Assembly: GCA_029204225.1 (NCBI GenBank)
Contig: CM055111.1
Coordinates: forward strand, 23,062,899 to 23,126,898
Origin: Diphasiastrum complanatum
Taxonomy: Eukaryota; Streptophyta; Lycopodiopsida; Lycopodiales; Lycopodiaceae
DNA length: 64,000 nt
Direction of reading: 5' to 3'
This document shows, piece after piece, positions 55,940-64,000 of this stretch; the first letter of the stretch is position 1; every line of letters begins with the position of its first letter. Below the pieces are notes generated by a model. That model saw only the letters and a program-made list of their open reading frames with translations. It did not search any database and was not told the DNA's origin. The position numbers were made by a program, and so were the translations under genes.

Positions 55940-56620
55940 AATTGGAGTGGGTCGGAAAAAGGCCGTATAAAAAAATGGATGGTAGTGAAAAAATGGGTGT
56001 GGATCAAAAAATGAGCTGTCGAAAATGGGTGCATCCAAAATTTATGTGGATAAAAAAAATGAGATATGGAAAAGTGATGGGAATCGAAAACTGGTCGATT
56101 GAAAAATTGATGGCTCGAAAAATGTGGTATCGAAAAAATGGGCTACTCAAGAAAACTGGTGACTCGAAAAAGGGTGACTCGAAAAATTGGATGACTCAAA
56201 AAGTTTGGTGACTCAAAAAAAGATAACTCAAAAAAATGGCGACTCAAAAATTTAGTGACTCAAAAATTTTGGTGACTTGAAAAAATTGATGGTATCTAAA
56301 ATAGTATGACTCGAAAAAAGTACAACTCGAAAAAAAGTAGTAACGAAAAAATGATGGATTGAATATTGGTGTATCGAGAAATATGGGTGACTCGAAAAAT
56401 TGATGGTATCAAAAAAGTATGATTCGAAAAAGAGTACTATCGAAAAATTTTAATGAAGTATCGAAAAATTAACGAAGGCTCAAAAAATGAATGAATAATC
56501 GAAATATGGGTTACTCAAAAAATAGTGACTCCAAAAATTTGATGGTATCAAAAAAGTATAGCTTGAAAAAGAGTAGTATTGAAACAATTTAATGAAGTAT
56601 CGAAAAATCATTTTTTGACT
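55940..56620 (-). repeat. Degenerate GTGACTCGAAAAATT repeat array
   Basis: About 680 bp are made of 14-24 bp words of the form G.(T/A)GACTCGAAAAA(N)TT and GGTATCGAAAAA, more than thirty in all, with drifting sequence and length. Read on the minus strand it is TTTTTCGAGTCACC. There are no spacers of constant length and no identical units. It occupies the leader of the gypsy gag at 54336-55700. Confidence 0.75.
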
Positions 56621-57090
56621 CGGTCGAGATGTCGAATTGGCAGACCCGTTTGAGATGGAGTGTGGCTTGTATCTAGTAGAGATGGAGTGAGGCTACTATC
56701 CGATCGAGTTTTGAAGGAGAGTGTAGTTGGTTGAGATTGTAAAGGCAAAGTCAGTCGAAGTTTGATTTCTTTCCAGACTCGGTCGAAGTGGTATGTGAGT
56801 GACTCGGGTGAAGTGGGAGTGATTGACTCGGTCGAAGTTAGAGGTAGAAGGCTGTGTCGAAGTTAGCTTGTGGGGAAGCGAGCGAAATGCGGGCAGAGTG
56901 AGTCATTTTTTTGTTGTTTTGTAGGGAGTGGTTGCTTGTGTAGGAAAATGGATGGTAGGGCCTCGTTTTTTGGAGATTTGTAAAATGTGTCTTAGGATTA
57001 GGGCTTCTAAGTTGGTTGGGTAACCCTCGTACAAAAGAGGTTTGGAAGGCGGCGGCCTCTTGCTCGTTGTGCTTATAGAAGTGTAGGTTC
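56621..57090 (-). mobile_element. Gypsy leader with GACTCGGTCGAAGT words
   Basis: GC-richer continuation of the repeat array: GACTCGGTCGA occurs about four times (56616, 56777, 56825 regions), with GAGATGGAGTG.GGCT twice. It probably is the part of the leader nearest the lost 5' LTR. It ends where the copia LTR begins at 57091. Confidence 0.5.
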
Positions 57091-57914
57091 TGTTGAATTC
57101 ACACGTGTGGATTGTCCACAACATGTACTTGTGATCTCCTAAGGTGTGTAGATGCACCAAGATCAAGACTAGATTGAGATTCAAGATCAATCTTAGATCC
57201 TATGGCAAAAACACACTACTACATGCATTCAATCACTTCCAACTCTCACTCACACGTGTGGGAAGTGTTCCAAAAGTGTTCTAAGTAAAAACAAGCTGCT
57301 CTCCTCGGGTAGAGAGAGAAAAACATCATGAGGTCTCAGGTAGAGAGAGAAAACTAGAAATTCAATGACACTCAAAATCCACTCAATCTCAAAATCAATT
57401 GGATCCAAATGAGGAGTACAATGATACTAATAGATTCATGAGCTACCACTATGCTTAACTATGATTGGATCACACTCTGCCACCTCTTAATCCTATTGGA
57501 CCATTGATCCATGCACCTTTAAATTCTATTGGACTATATTCAAGCACACCTCAAATTCCTATTGGACCACACATGGTTCCACCTCTAAATCCTATTGGAC
57601 CTCTTAAACTTCATCAAACAAAAGCATTACACTTGTCTACACTCTAATTGGCACAAGTTTGGCCTCCTACTCTATTTTGGCTCAATAGTGGCATTACAAG
57701 TGGAAATGGATAATTTGCCATCTATGCCAAATTTGACCCTATCAACATCCTACACCTAAATGCTTGACTATGAAATTCTATGAGACCCCTATATCAAACA
57801 TTTTGATTTACTTTACAATTCTCCGCACGTGGGAACATCCTCCACACATGTGAGATTCACTTACAAACTTCTATCATAAAAAATAACAAGCTAGATTTTT
57901 GCCAATTTCTCACA
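57091..57914 (-). mobile_element. Copia 3' LTR, 824 bp
   Basis: On the minus strand it starts TGTGAGAAATTGGC after the polypurine tract TTTTTTGAGGAGGAG (57929-57915) and ends CACGTGTGAATTCAACA. The end is shared with the LTR at 42489-43275, so the two belong to related families; the start TGTGAGAAATT is shared with the LTR at 11175-11525. Within it, AATCCTATTGGACC and variants occur four to five times (57480-57603). Confidence 0.8.
57465..57605. repeat. CCTATTGGACC minisatellite within LTR
   Basis: Units of roughly 35-40 bp each contain ACCTCTAAATCCTATTGGACC or a close variant, separated by variable filler. They open a 60-codon frame with a PLNPIGP repeat on the plus strand, which I regard as a by-product. 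Confidence 0.6.
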
Positions 57915-58982
57915 CTCCTCCTCAAAAAATAGCTTGGAAAGGTACTAGATCACTTGAGAAGTTTGTAAATCTTTTTGAGTGGATCCTTTGGTATGCATAA
58001 GAAGTGAAGATCAGCCAAGGGATCCATCATAGTAGAACCCTCACCATATCCATGATAAGATCTCTTTGGTAGAGATCTCTTGCCAATGCCTTTGAAGAGT
58101 GCTCCACCAATATGCCACTATGATCATGGGCTTCCTCCATGCTTGATGATGATCTTTGCTTTGAAAGTTCCACTTGCATGATGGATGCACCATAAATAGA
58201 GAAATCTGAGGCTTCCAAGCCTCATAAGGATCATGGAGATCAAGATCATAAGATGTGAAACAATGATGATTATCAAGATTATGCTTTCTAGCTTGACTAG
58301 TCCACATACAATGAACTATATCCATGATGGATCTAATCTTGATATCAAAGACTATCTTGATCTTTTTTAGGCTAGTTACTCTCTCAAGGATGTAAGTGTC
58401 CACTTTGGATGCTTCACTTAATCTCAAGAGGAGTTTACAATTTGCCTCAAAACATGTGAAAACATGATTTTCAAAAAATTGAGTACCAAGCTCAATCTTG
58501 TTCTTACTAGAACCAAGAGCATAGTTTTGACAATACAATATCTTGCTTTCAAAAAGTATTGGAAACACATCTAAGTCAATAATGACAAGAAACATGTCCA
58601 TACCATAATCATCATACAAAACTAGTATAGCTTTTCTTGAACTTTGAGATCCAAAAAATTCAATGAAGCAATATAGCATTTCAAGCAAAGGAAGAGAAGC
58701 ATATATGAATGTGTTGTAGTAGATACAACATGAAACATGCCCTTCTTTGCCATGTAAGGTGAGCCATAAAGACTCGGCCATGCATCTTGAAGATCTTCTT
58801 GAAATCATATGAAGAAGAAACTCCTCCTCACACATTGGCCCCATCATAACTTGAATACCTTCAAAAAGGATAACATGTGATGCTTCTTGAGAAGCCTTGA
58901 TCTCGGCCACTTCCAAGATTGAATCTTCATGCAATATGACATCTCTATTCACAATCACTTTTGAAATAGAGTGTAAAGACAC
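57915..58982 (-). CDS. 313-codon open frame replacing copia RT, unknown
   Basis: Minus-strand frame 58982-58041 begins with copia integrase C-terminal sequence (VIVNRDVILHEDSILEVAEI) in a frame shifted from the gag-protease frame. It then encodes about 280 residues with no RT or RNase H motif: no CKWIF, no YVDD, no SSSEAEY. Segments include LHGKEGHVSCCIYYNTFIYA and DIKIRSIMDIVHCMW. The frame is much longer than expected by chance in AT-rich DNA. It lies between an intact gag-protease part and the polypurine tract, where RT should be. It may be captured sequence or a family-specific insert. Confidence 0.4.
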
Positions 58983-60615
58983 TAAAGACCTCCTTGATTA
59001 AAGAGTATCCAATCATGATCCATGAGCTTGGATCATCCTTCCTTCTTGTTTCCAAGGAAATATGTGCAAAGCAAGCACTACCAAGTTCACTAAGGTGATC
59101 AACCTTTGGCTTCATCTTGAATAAAACTTCATATGGTGCTATTCCTTCAAGAGCTCCAATACTCCTCAAGGCTTTGATCTTCAATGAGAATTTCTTCTCA
59201 ACATATGCTTTGAATAATAAGGAATAATCACACACCATAATACTTGAAGAGAGAAGATATGTGTATCTTGTGCGATCATCCTCCTTTGAAATATTGGACA
59301 TATAAGAAACATCAAGAGAGTTTGCACTCTCACTTGGATCCAATTTGTAGGTGCCTTCAAATCTTGATCCATATGCAAGGATCTCACCATCCTTCTTGAT
59401 CACACAATTGTCAATATTGAAATTGACATCAAAGCCACTATCAAGAAGTTGGCCAACACTTAAGATGTTCTTTGTAATCTTTGGGACAAAAAGATCATTG
59501 TTGAGAAAGAGATCTTTAGAAGATACAAGCTTCAAGGGAATAATCCCTACTCCTTCAATATTGCACTCATGCTTACTTGCAAAGTATATGGTCTTCTTGA
59601 CTCCATCATAAGGCAAAATAGATGAAAAAAAGTGCTTGGAGCCACACATATGTGAAGATGCTCCACTATCAATATACCATGAGTCATCCTTGTTGAAGGT
59701 GGAAGAGGAGAAGCTTGATGCCATAAGAGAGCCTTCTCCATCACTTGCAATATAGTCTTCTTTCTCATTGGTGATGTTGGCTTGATTGAGTTGATTCTTA
59801 TTCTTGAAGCAATTGGTGGCATAATGGCCTTTCTTGCCACAATAAAAGCACTTGATCTTCTTCTTCTTGAGATTTGAAGTAGAAGCATGAGAGGTATCCT
59901 CCTCCTCCTCTCCATCTTGGTCTTTAGCTTTGTCATTAGAGAAGTGATGGTGTTTCTTTGTACTCCTCTCTTTGTGCTTGGCAAATAGAACTTTGCCATC
60001 ATCATGATTGGGTGATAGCTTGTCCATCCTCAAGAGTTTGTACTCTTGTCTTGATTCTTCAGAAATAAGCACACTTTGAAGGGCCTCCAAACTTGGTAGC
60101 TCCTCCTTAATGGCATAGGATTGGACAAGGTTGTCATATTCATCTCTCAAGCCATTGAGAATGACTTGGACTAGCTCACTTTGATTGATTGAGTCACCAA
60201 TACATGCAAGCTCCCTATGAATATCCTTGACTCTCAAAACATAATTAGATGCACTCTCATCACTCTTTTGACTACTTTGGAATATTTGATTTCTAAGAGT
60301 GAGGAGCCTAGAGGTGTTCTTAGCCTCATAGATGGACTTGAGACAATCCCAAGCTTCCTTGGATGTAGAACAATCACCAATCTCCCTCAATATCTCATTA
60401 GAGACATTCATCTTAATGTAGTGGAGAGCCATCCTAGCTCTCTTCTTGTATTTTTGTACTTCTTGAAGGACTTGAGGCTCCTCCTCAATCCCAAGTACAA
60501 TGTCCATCACATCTTGGAGTATCAAGATGGACTCCATCCTCAACTTCCATATTAAATAATTGGAAGTAGACAATCTCTCACTTGGTTGCAACAAGTATGA
60601 ACTCATTGAAGTCAT
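58945..60615 (-). CDS. Copia gag-protease polyprotein with internally deleted integrase
   Basis: Open for 556 codons from an ATG (MTSMSSYLLQPSERLSTSNY). Gag is complete: IWKLRMESILI, KEAWDCLKSIYEAKNTSRLL, YVLRVKDIHRELACIGD, a basic/acidic linker and a canonical zinc knuckle CFYCGKKGHYATNC (about residue 260). The protease follows with SWYIDSGASSHMCG and FVPKITKNILSVGQLL, both intact. Integrase is only scraps joined in frame: DDRTRYTYLLSSSIMVCDYS, then KIKALRS fused directly to GIAPYEVLFKMKPKVDHL, so pre-integrase and catalytic core are deleted while the frame is kept. The layout suggests a non-autonomous element retaining gag and protease. No 5' LTR or primer site was found beyond 60616. Confidence 0.85.
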   Translation of the reverse strand: MTSMSSYLLQPSERLSTSNYLIWKLRMESILILQDVMDIVLGIEEEPQVLQEVQKYKKRARMALHYIKMNVSNEILREIGDCSTSKEAWDCLKSIYEAKNTSRLLTLRNQIFQSSQKSDESASNYVLRVKDIHRELACIGDSINQSELVQVILNGLRDEYDNLVQSYAIKEELPSLEALQSVLISEESRQEYKLLRMDKLSPNHDDGKVLFAKHKERSTKKHHHFSNDKAKDQDGEEEEDTSHASTSNLKKKKIKCFYCGKKGHYATNCFKNKNQLNQANITNEKEDYIASDGEGSLMASSFSSSTFNKDDSWYIDSGASSHMCGSKHFFSSILPYDGVKKTIYFASKHECNIEGVGIIPLKLVSSKDLFLNNDLFVPKITKNILSVGQLLDSGFDVNFNIDNCVIKKDGEILAYGSRFEGTYKLDPSESANSLDVSYMSNISKEDDRTRYTYLLSSSIMVCDYSLLFKAYVEKKFSLKIKALRSIGALEGIAPYEVLFKMKPKVDHLSELGSACFAHISLETRRKDDPSSWIMIGYSLIKEVFSVFTLYFKSDCE

Positions 60616-61309
60616 GTAAAGTGAAGATAAATAAAAATGATGAACAAAAAATGTTGCTTCTCTCTCACTATAGGATCCAATAATGGTGTGCTACCATCTC
60701 CTATGCAAGATCTTGCAACAAACTATGAGATGATTCTCACTAGCTATCTCAATCTCTCCAAAACTAGATCTACTTCACATCAAATGATGGAGTATGGGCA
60801 AAGTTAGAATCAAACACTCTTAGCACGTGTGAAATACACATTTGACTCAAATATAATGATACTGCATGAAACAAAATGGCTAAGATCTCAAAACAATGCC
60901 TAGATCACATATAGATGAGATTGGTAAGCATTCAACTGTGATTTTGGATCAAACAAGCAATCTCTTGACCAAACCAAATGTGTCCACCCAGGTCTAGGTG
61001 CCCTACCTAACCCTCTTCAAAAGCTTTTAACTTTTGATTGGCTCAACCAAATGGAATGAAATTGATTGCATCAGAAAATAGACAAAACTAGCTTCAAAAC
61101 AAGCTATCTAGCAAGATTTTTGGATCAAACATGAAAGAGGACTCCCAAACTGAAATTGGATGTTCCTCACACGTGTCTGAGCACGTGATTTCGTACAGTA
61201 CTAGGTCAGACCCAATCAATGTCCTTTTGATCTCTTTTGATCCAAAATTGAACAAGATAGCTAGGAAAATGGGCCTTGACAATTTCTAGCTCATCAATCT
61301 AACAAACTG
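60616..61309. other. Leader or flank of the minus-strand copia element
   Basis: No coding motif. It should contain the leader of the gag at 60615, but I could not find the reverse complement of TGGTATCAGAGC or a copy of the LTR end, so the 5' LTR appears to be lost. Confidence 0.4.
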
Positions 61310-61510
61310 TAATTGTATGGACAACAAGTATCTGTTTTGGTTCATGTTTGATCAGTATCTCCTAGAATTTGCTCTCATTTTGTATGTAGATGCTGATTTT
61401 TCTACATTGGCAGGATTGTTGGTTTGTCCTCTTTGTAACCAAAGATCAGGGACATGGATTTGGATCTTAAATGATCTGAAATCCTTCACACCATGCACCA
61501 TGTGTGTGTA
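61310..61510 (-). mobile_element. Copia 3'-end fragment (35.9-kb family)
   Basis: Matches the plus strand of 36055-36260: ATTGTATGGACAACAA, TTTGCTCTCATTTTGT.TGTA, GATGCTGATTTTTCTACATT, CTTTGTAACC.AAGATC and ATGATCTGAAATCCTT. It is the RNase H end plus untranslated region in minus orientation, with nothing else of the element beside it. Confidence 0.75.
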
Positions 61511-62331
61511 AACGCGAACTCCCTAGCTACAATCGGAATTGTTTCTGGTGATAGACCTAAGCCTACCCATCGTCGTGCTCTCCAACTTATCAAACCCTAC
61601 CTAACACCTCCTACCCTGAAATCATTTTGCATACTAACAATGGCTATATGATAGTGGCCATCAACCACCCCATTGTCCAATCTATTGAGAAATTTTCTCA
61701 TTGTTTCAAGTTTGTGAAAGGATCACATTCAATCCAACCTCCTCAGCCAAATTGTGGAATCCTACATAGAATTTTCCAACCCCTCGATTGTGCCATACGA
61801 CTGGCACACGACAATCACCAATTTGTTAGTTCATGCAGAAATCTGCCGTAAAGTGGTCTCCCAGAAAAGAGAAGTATAAGTATGCATATTCCAACAGCAT
61901 GAAATCATTACTAAAATTATATGTCAATGGCCAAGACGAGGATGACTCAGCTGGATCTAATTAGGTGTTTCAATATTCCAATTTGTAACATATCTCTATA
62001 CTTGGAACATTTTTGTATAAATATATATTCATTTAAGTTAAGTCTCCTTCATCAAGTTACTCGAGTCCTTGAGAGAGAAGTGCTAGCTTGATGCATTCTT
62101 CTCTACTATCTAGAACTTAGTCTAGAGCAGACAGTTACAGACTCCAGAACCAGTTCTCGAGGCTGGTGCCAGTTCATTCAAGAATATGGTAGCTTCTGTT
62201 GAGGATGATGAGTCTGAGTATACGTCAAATGACGTTGAGGACTTTGAGCCTGTGTTGCGTACTTGCTCTATAGGGATAGAGTATGTGTTTCCAATTCAGA
62301 GTATTATAGGTAGCAGGTCCTATATGAGTGT
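61511..62331 (+). other. Unassigned stretch with an LTR-like promoter
   Basis: Open frames of up to 75 codons have no motif. A GTATAAATATATATTC box at about 62010-62025 is followed by GTCCTTGAGAGAGAAG and AGACAGTTACAGACTCCAG, an LTR-like order, and precedes the Ty3 integrase fragment. The relation is not proven. Confidence 0.3.
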
Positions 62332-62565
62332 CATGACAGTCCTAGTGCGGGGCACCCAGGCATTCAGAAGACCTATGAGCTTTTTCGTAGGCAATTTTTC
62401 TGGCCCAATATGAAAAAGGACGTCCAACAATATGTAACCACTTGTCAAAAATGTGAAGTAAATAAAGCAGAGCAATTAAAGGCAGGAGGGTTGTTATAAC
62501 CCTTAGATATACTAGCTAGTAAATGGGAGAGTATCTCCATGATATTCGTGACCAACTCAAAAGAT
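62332..62565 (+). pseudogene. Ty3/gypsy integrase zinc domain fragment
   Basis: The frame from 62332 reads HDSPSAGHPGIQKTYELFRR, FFWPNMKKDVQQYVTTCQKC and EVNKAEQLKAGGLL, a complete H2C2 domain (H..H, C..C). After a TAA comes KWESISMIFVTN, where the first catalytic Asp of SMDFVT is replaced by Ile. The sequence then leaves the integrase near 62565. It is of a different Ty3 type from the 37.7-kb fragment (spacing HDSPSAGH rather than HEGIGGGH). Confidence 0.85.
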
Positions 62566-63260
62566 TCACGAAAAATTCGCGGAATAGTGTCTAGGTTAAG
62601 ACTCAGAAATCGCAAAACTATCTCAAAAAGTTCACGAAATATTATAACTAAGCTCAACAATTGTCATCTGTCGCAAACAATTCATGAAAGACAAAAATAT
62701 CGCGAAGAGACAAGTATCGTGAACAATTCGCAAAACATGAAGCTGAGACAAAGAGACAGACTATTGGGAAATATTTCCGAACAAAATTTATTTGAGTATG
62801 AAAACAGACCGTCTATTTAAATGTCAATCATTGTAAACAGAAGGATTTCTATTGTTACAGTAAATAAAAGACCAAAAGACCTGTCCTATAACAATATAAA
62901 TACATTTGCACTACTCGTTGAAAGAAGACTCAATCAAAGACACAACAGCGAGATAAGACAACAAGAGATGTATATTGATGAATCGGATTCATAATTATAA
63001 AAATTTGTTTTTTGATCAATAGTTTCTTATTGTCTAGATTGTCTTAAGTTGTCTCATATTTTTGCATACGGTATCATACTTTCGCATATAAATCTAACAC
63101 ATCCACATATAATCTTCACATGCATATTTAATTAGAATAAATATTGTTCTATTAAGTACATAGATCGGATAAAACTGCGATTGAAGACATGATATTAGTT
63201 TGATTTATTCAAACTTACATCGTGTTCTCTGTGGAAGAATAACTATTATTTTTCCTATAG
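62566..63260 (+). mobile_element. Probable 5' LTR region of the right-edge copia element
   Basis: This region directly precedes a primer binding site and copia gag, so it should contain their 5' LTR. It has TTCGCG, TCACGAA and CGCGAAGAGAC words (62570-62715) and ACAATATAAATACATTTG near 62890-62908 as a possible TATA box. The exact start is unclear: TGTCTAGG at about 62588 is one candidate, and the end does not show CA. Confidence 0.45.
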
Positions 63261-63273
63261 TGGTATCAGAGCT
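63261..63273 (+). promoter_or_regulatory. Primer binding site (initiator-Met tRNA)
   Basis: TGGTATCAGAGCT is a perfect plant copia primer site complementary to the 3' end of initiator-Met tRNA. It fixes the plus orientation of the element running off the right edge. Confidence 0.85.
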
Positions 63274-63374
63274 TACAAAATTAAAAGTTGATACAGTATT
63301 ACCTTTGAATCCCTCTCAACATTCTTCATACATCCATCAGCAAGTTGCTATCTGGAGGTTATTCAGAAATAGAA

Positions 63375-64000
63375 GATGTCGTTGATCACCAATATTCAAG
63401 CTAAGATCACTACAATCTTGGACCCAGAAGGTTCAGACTTCTTGATTTGGAAATTAAAAACTTCACTCTTGTTGAAGGGCAAAGGTCTATGACAATGGGT
63501 AGAATCAATTAAGAAAAAAACAGAAGTAACTCCTGGCAAAGAATTTCGAGAATGGAGTCTAAAAAATGACAAAGCTATAGCAATTATTGTGTCTTCAGTG
63601 CATGAAAATATATGCAGGATCTTACATCAATTTCAAATGCAAAGGATTTATGGGAAGAATTGCAAACCAAGAATGAGACTCAAACTCGTAATCAGATCAT
63701 GTTCTTGGAAGACCAATTAACTTACCTACAGTGGGACGGCAAAGACCTGAACACATTTGTACGAAAGATTAAAGATCTATTTAGTTTCTTGTAGAATTCT
63801 GGTGCAGAAAATACAATTTCTAAGAAAAAACAGCTTAGTTATTTTCTTTGAGCCCTACCCAGATCATTCCACACAACTCGAACCTTATTGGCGAAAGATG
63901 CGACAATGACACTTCAAAAGGCAATAGATGGAGTAAAGGAAGAAGTAGAAGCTCGTGAACGCTATGATGAAAATGGTGATTCAGAAAATGCTCTATTTAC
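63375..64000 (+). pseudogene. Copia gag, truncated by window edge
   Basis: Starts at ATG 63375 (MSLITNIQAKITTILDPEGS) with DFLIWKLKTSLLLKGKGL, a copia Gag N-terminus. A TGA at 63489-63491 (expected Trp region, LWQWVES) and a frameshift near 63600 break it. It continues SISNAKDLWEELQTKNETQT, FLEDQLTYLQWDGKDLNTFV and RKIKDLFSFL, the UBN2-type core, and a further piece (TLQKAIDGVKEEVEARERYD) at the edge. Pol would lie beyond the window. Confidence 0.82.

Noticed and set aside
55507-56034. 175-codon minus-strand frame with a Pro/Leu repeat joined to the start of gypsy gag
   Set aside because: Only the part below about 55650 belongs to gag. The rest translates the tandem leader repeat and a poly-T region and is not supported as protein.
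55940-56620. CRISPR-like repeat array
   Set aside because: Units vary in sequence and length and there are no constant spacers. The context is a plant gypsy leader.
62488-62510. TGTTATAACCC as an LTR start before the right-edge copia element
   Set aside because: The integrase reading continues through it (KWESISM..FVTN up to about 62565), so it is inside Ty3 coding sequence.

Overview
This window reads as nuclear DNA of a land plant with a large, repeat-rich genome. It has AT-rich spacers, Ty1/copia and Ty3/gypsy remnants in every state of decay, a plant-type DUF659 hAT transposon with introns, initiator-Met tRNA primer sites (TGGTATCA), dinucleotide microsatellites, and one spliced host gene whose introns hold transposons. 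The species cannot be named from sequence alone. A 10 kb intron full of transposons fits a fern, lycophyte, gymnosperm or large-genome angiosperm.

The one clearly intact gene is on the minus strand, 32834 down to 19614: a NAA60/MCC1-type GNAT N-terminal acetyltransferase of about 305 residues in six exons with GT-AG borders and no stop codon. Its third intron (20444-30832, about 10.4 kb) carries a Ty3 RT scrap, a decayed copia element, an orphan LTR with primer site, a hAT transposase gene and a 570-bp hAT-like MITE with 8-bp target duplications.

Layout: 1-5.4 kb has little besides repeats. 5.5-7.2 kb is a chimera of copia gag (+), gypsy protease (-) and a degenerate gene with a ParB-like DGQHT motif (+). 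7.4-8.3 kb is an A-rich, T-poor block. 8.3-10.5 kb holds unknown open frames and a (CT)52 tract. 10.5-13.4 kb contains copia remnants in both orientations. 14161-17721 is a copia element with both 262-bp LTRs. 19.6-32.8 kb is the acetyltransferase gene. 33.9-35.4 kb is a broken, spliced minus-strand gene resembling a beta-class N6/N4 DNA methyltransferase, cut by a copia LTR. 35.4-37.7 kb is that copia remnant. 37.7-39.0 kb is a Ty3 integrase fragment followed by an 84-bp tandem repeat. 39.1-43.3 kb is a copia element with its 3' LTR. 43.3-50.6 kb is two gypsy elements whose LTR and leader face each other head to head. 50.6-54.3 kb has no recognised gene. 54.3-56.9 kb is another gypsy gag with a highly repetitive leader. 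57.1-60.6 kb is a gag-protease copia element whose RT region is replaced by an unrelated open frame. 61.3-64.0 kb holds copia and Ty3 fragments and the start of one more copia element, running off the window.

Nearly all coding matter besides the acetyltransferase belongs to transposons that are no longer autonomous: frameshifts, stops, deletions and lost catalytic residues are common. The two less ordinary items are the methyltransferase-like gene and the ParB-like fragment. All identifications come from reading motifs by eye; no search was run.
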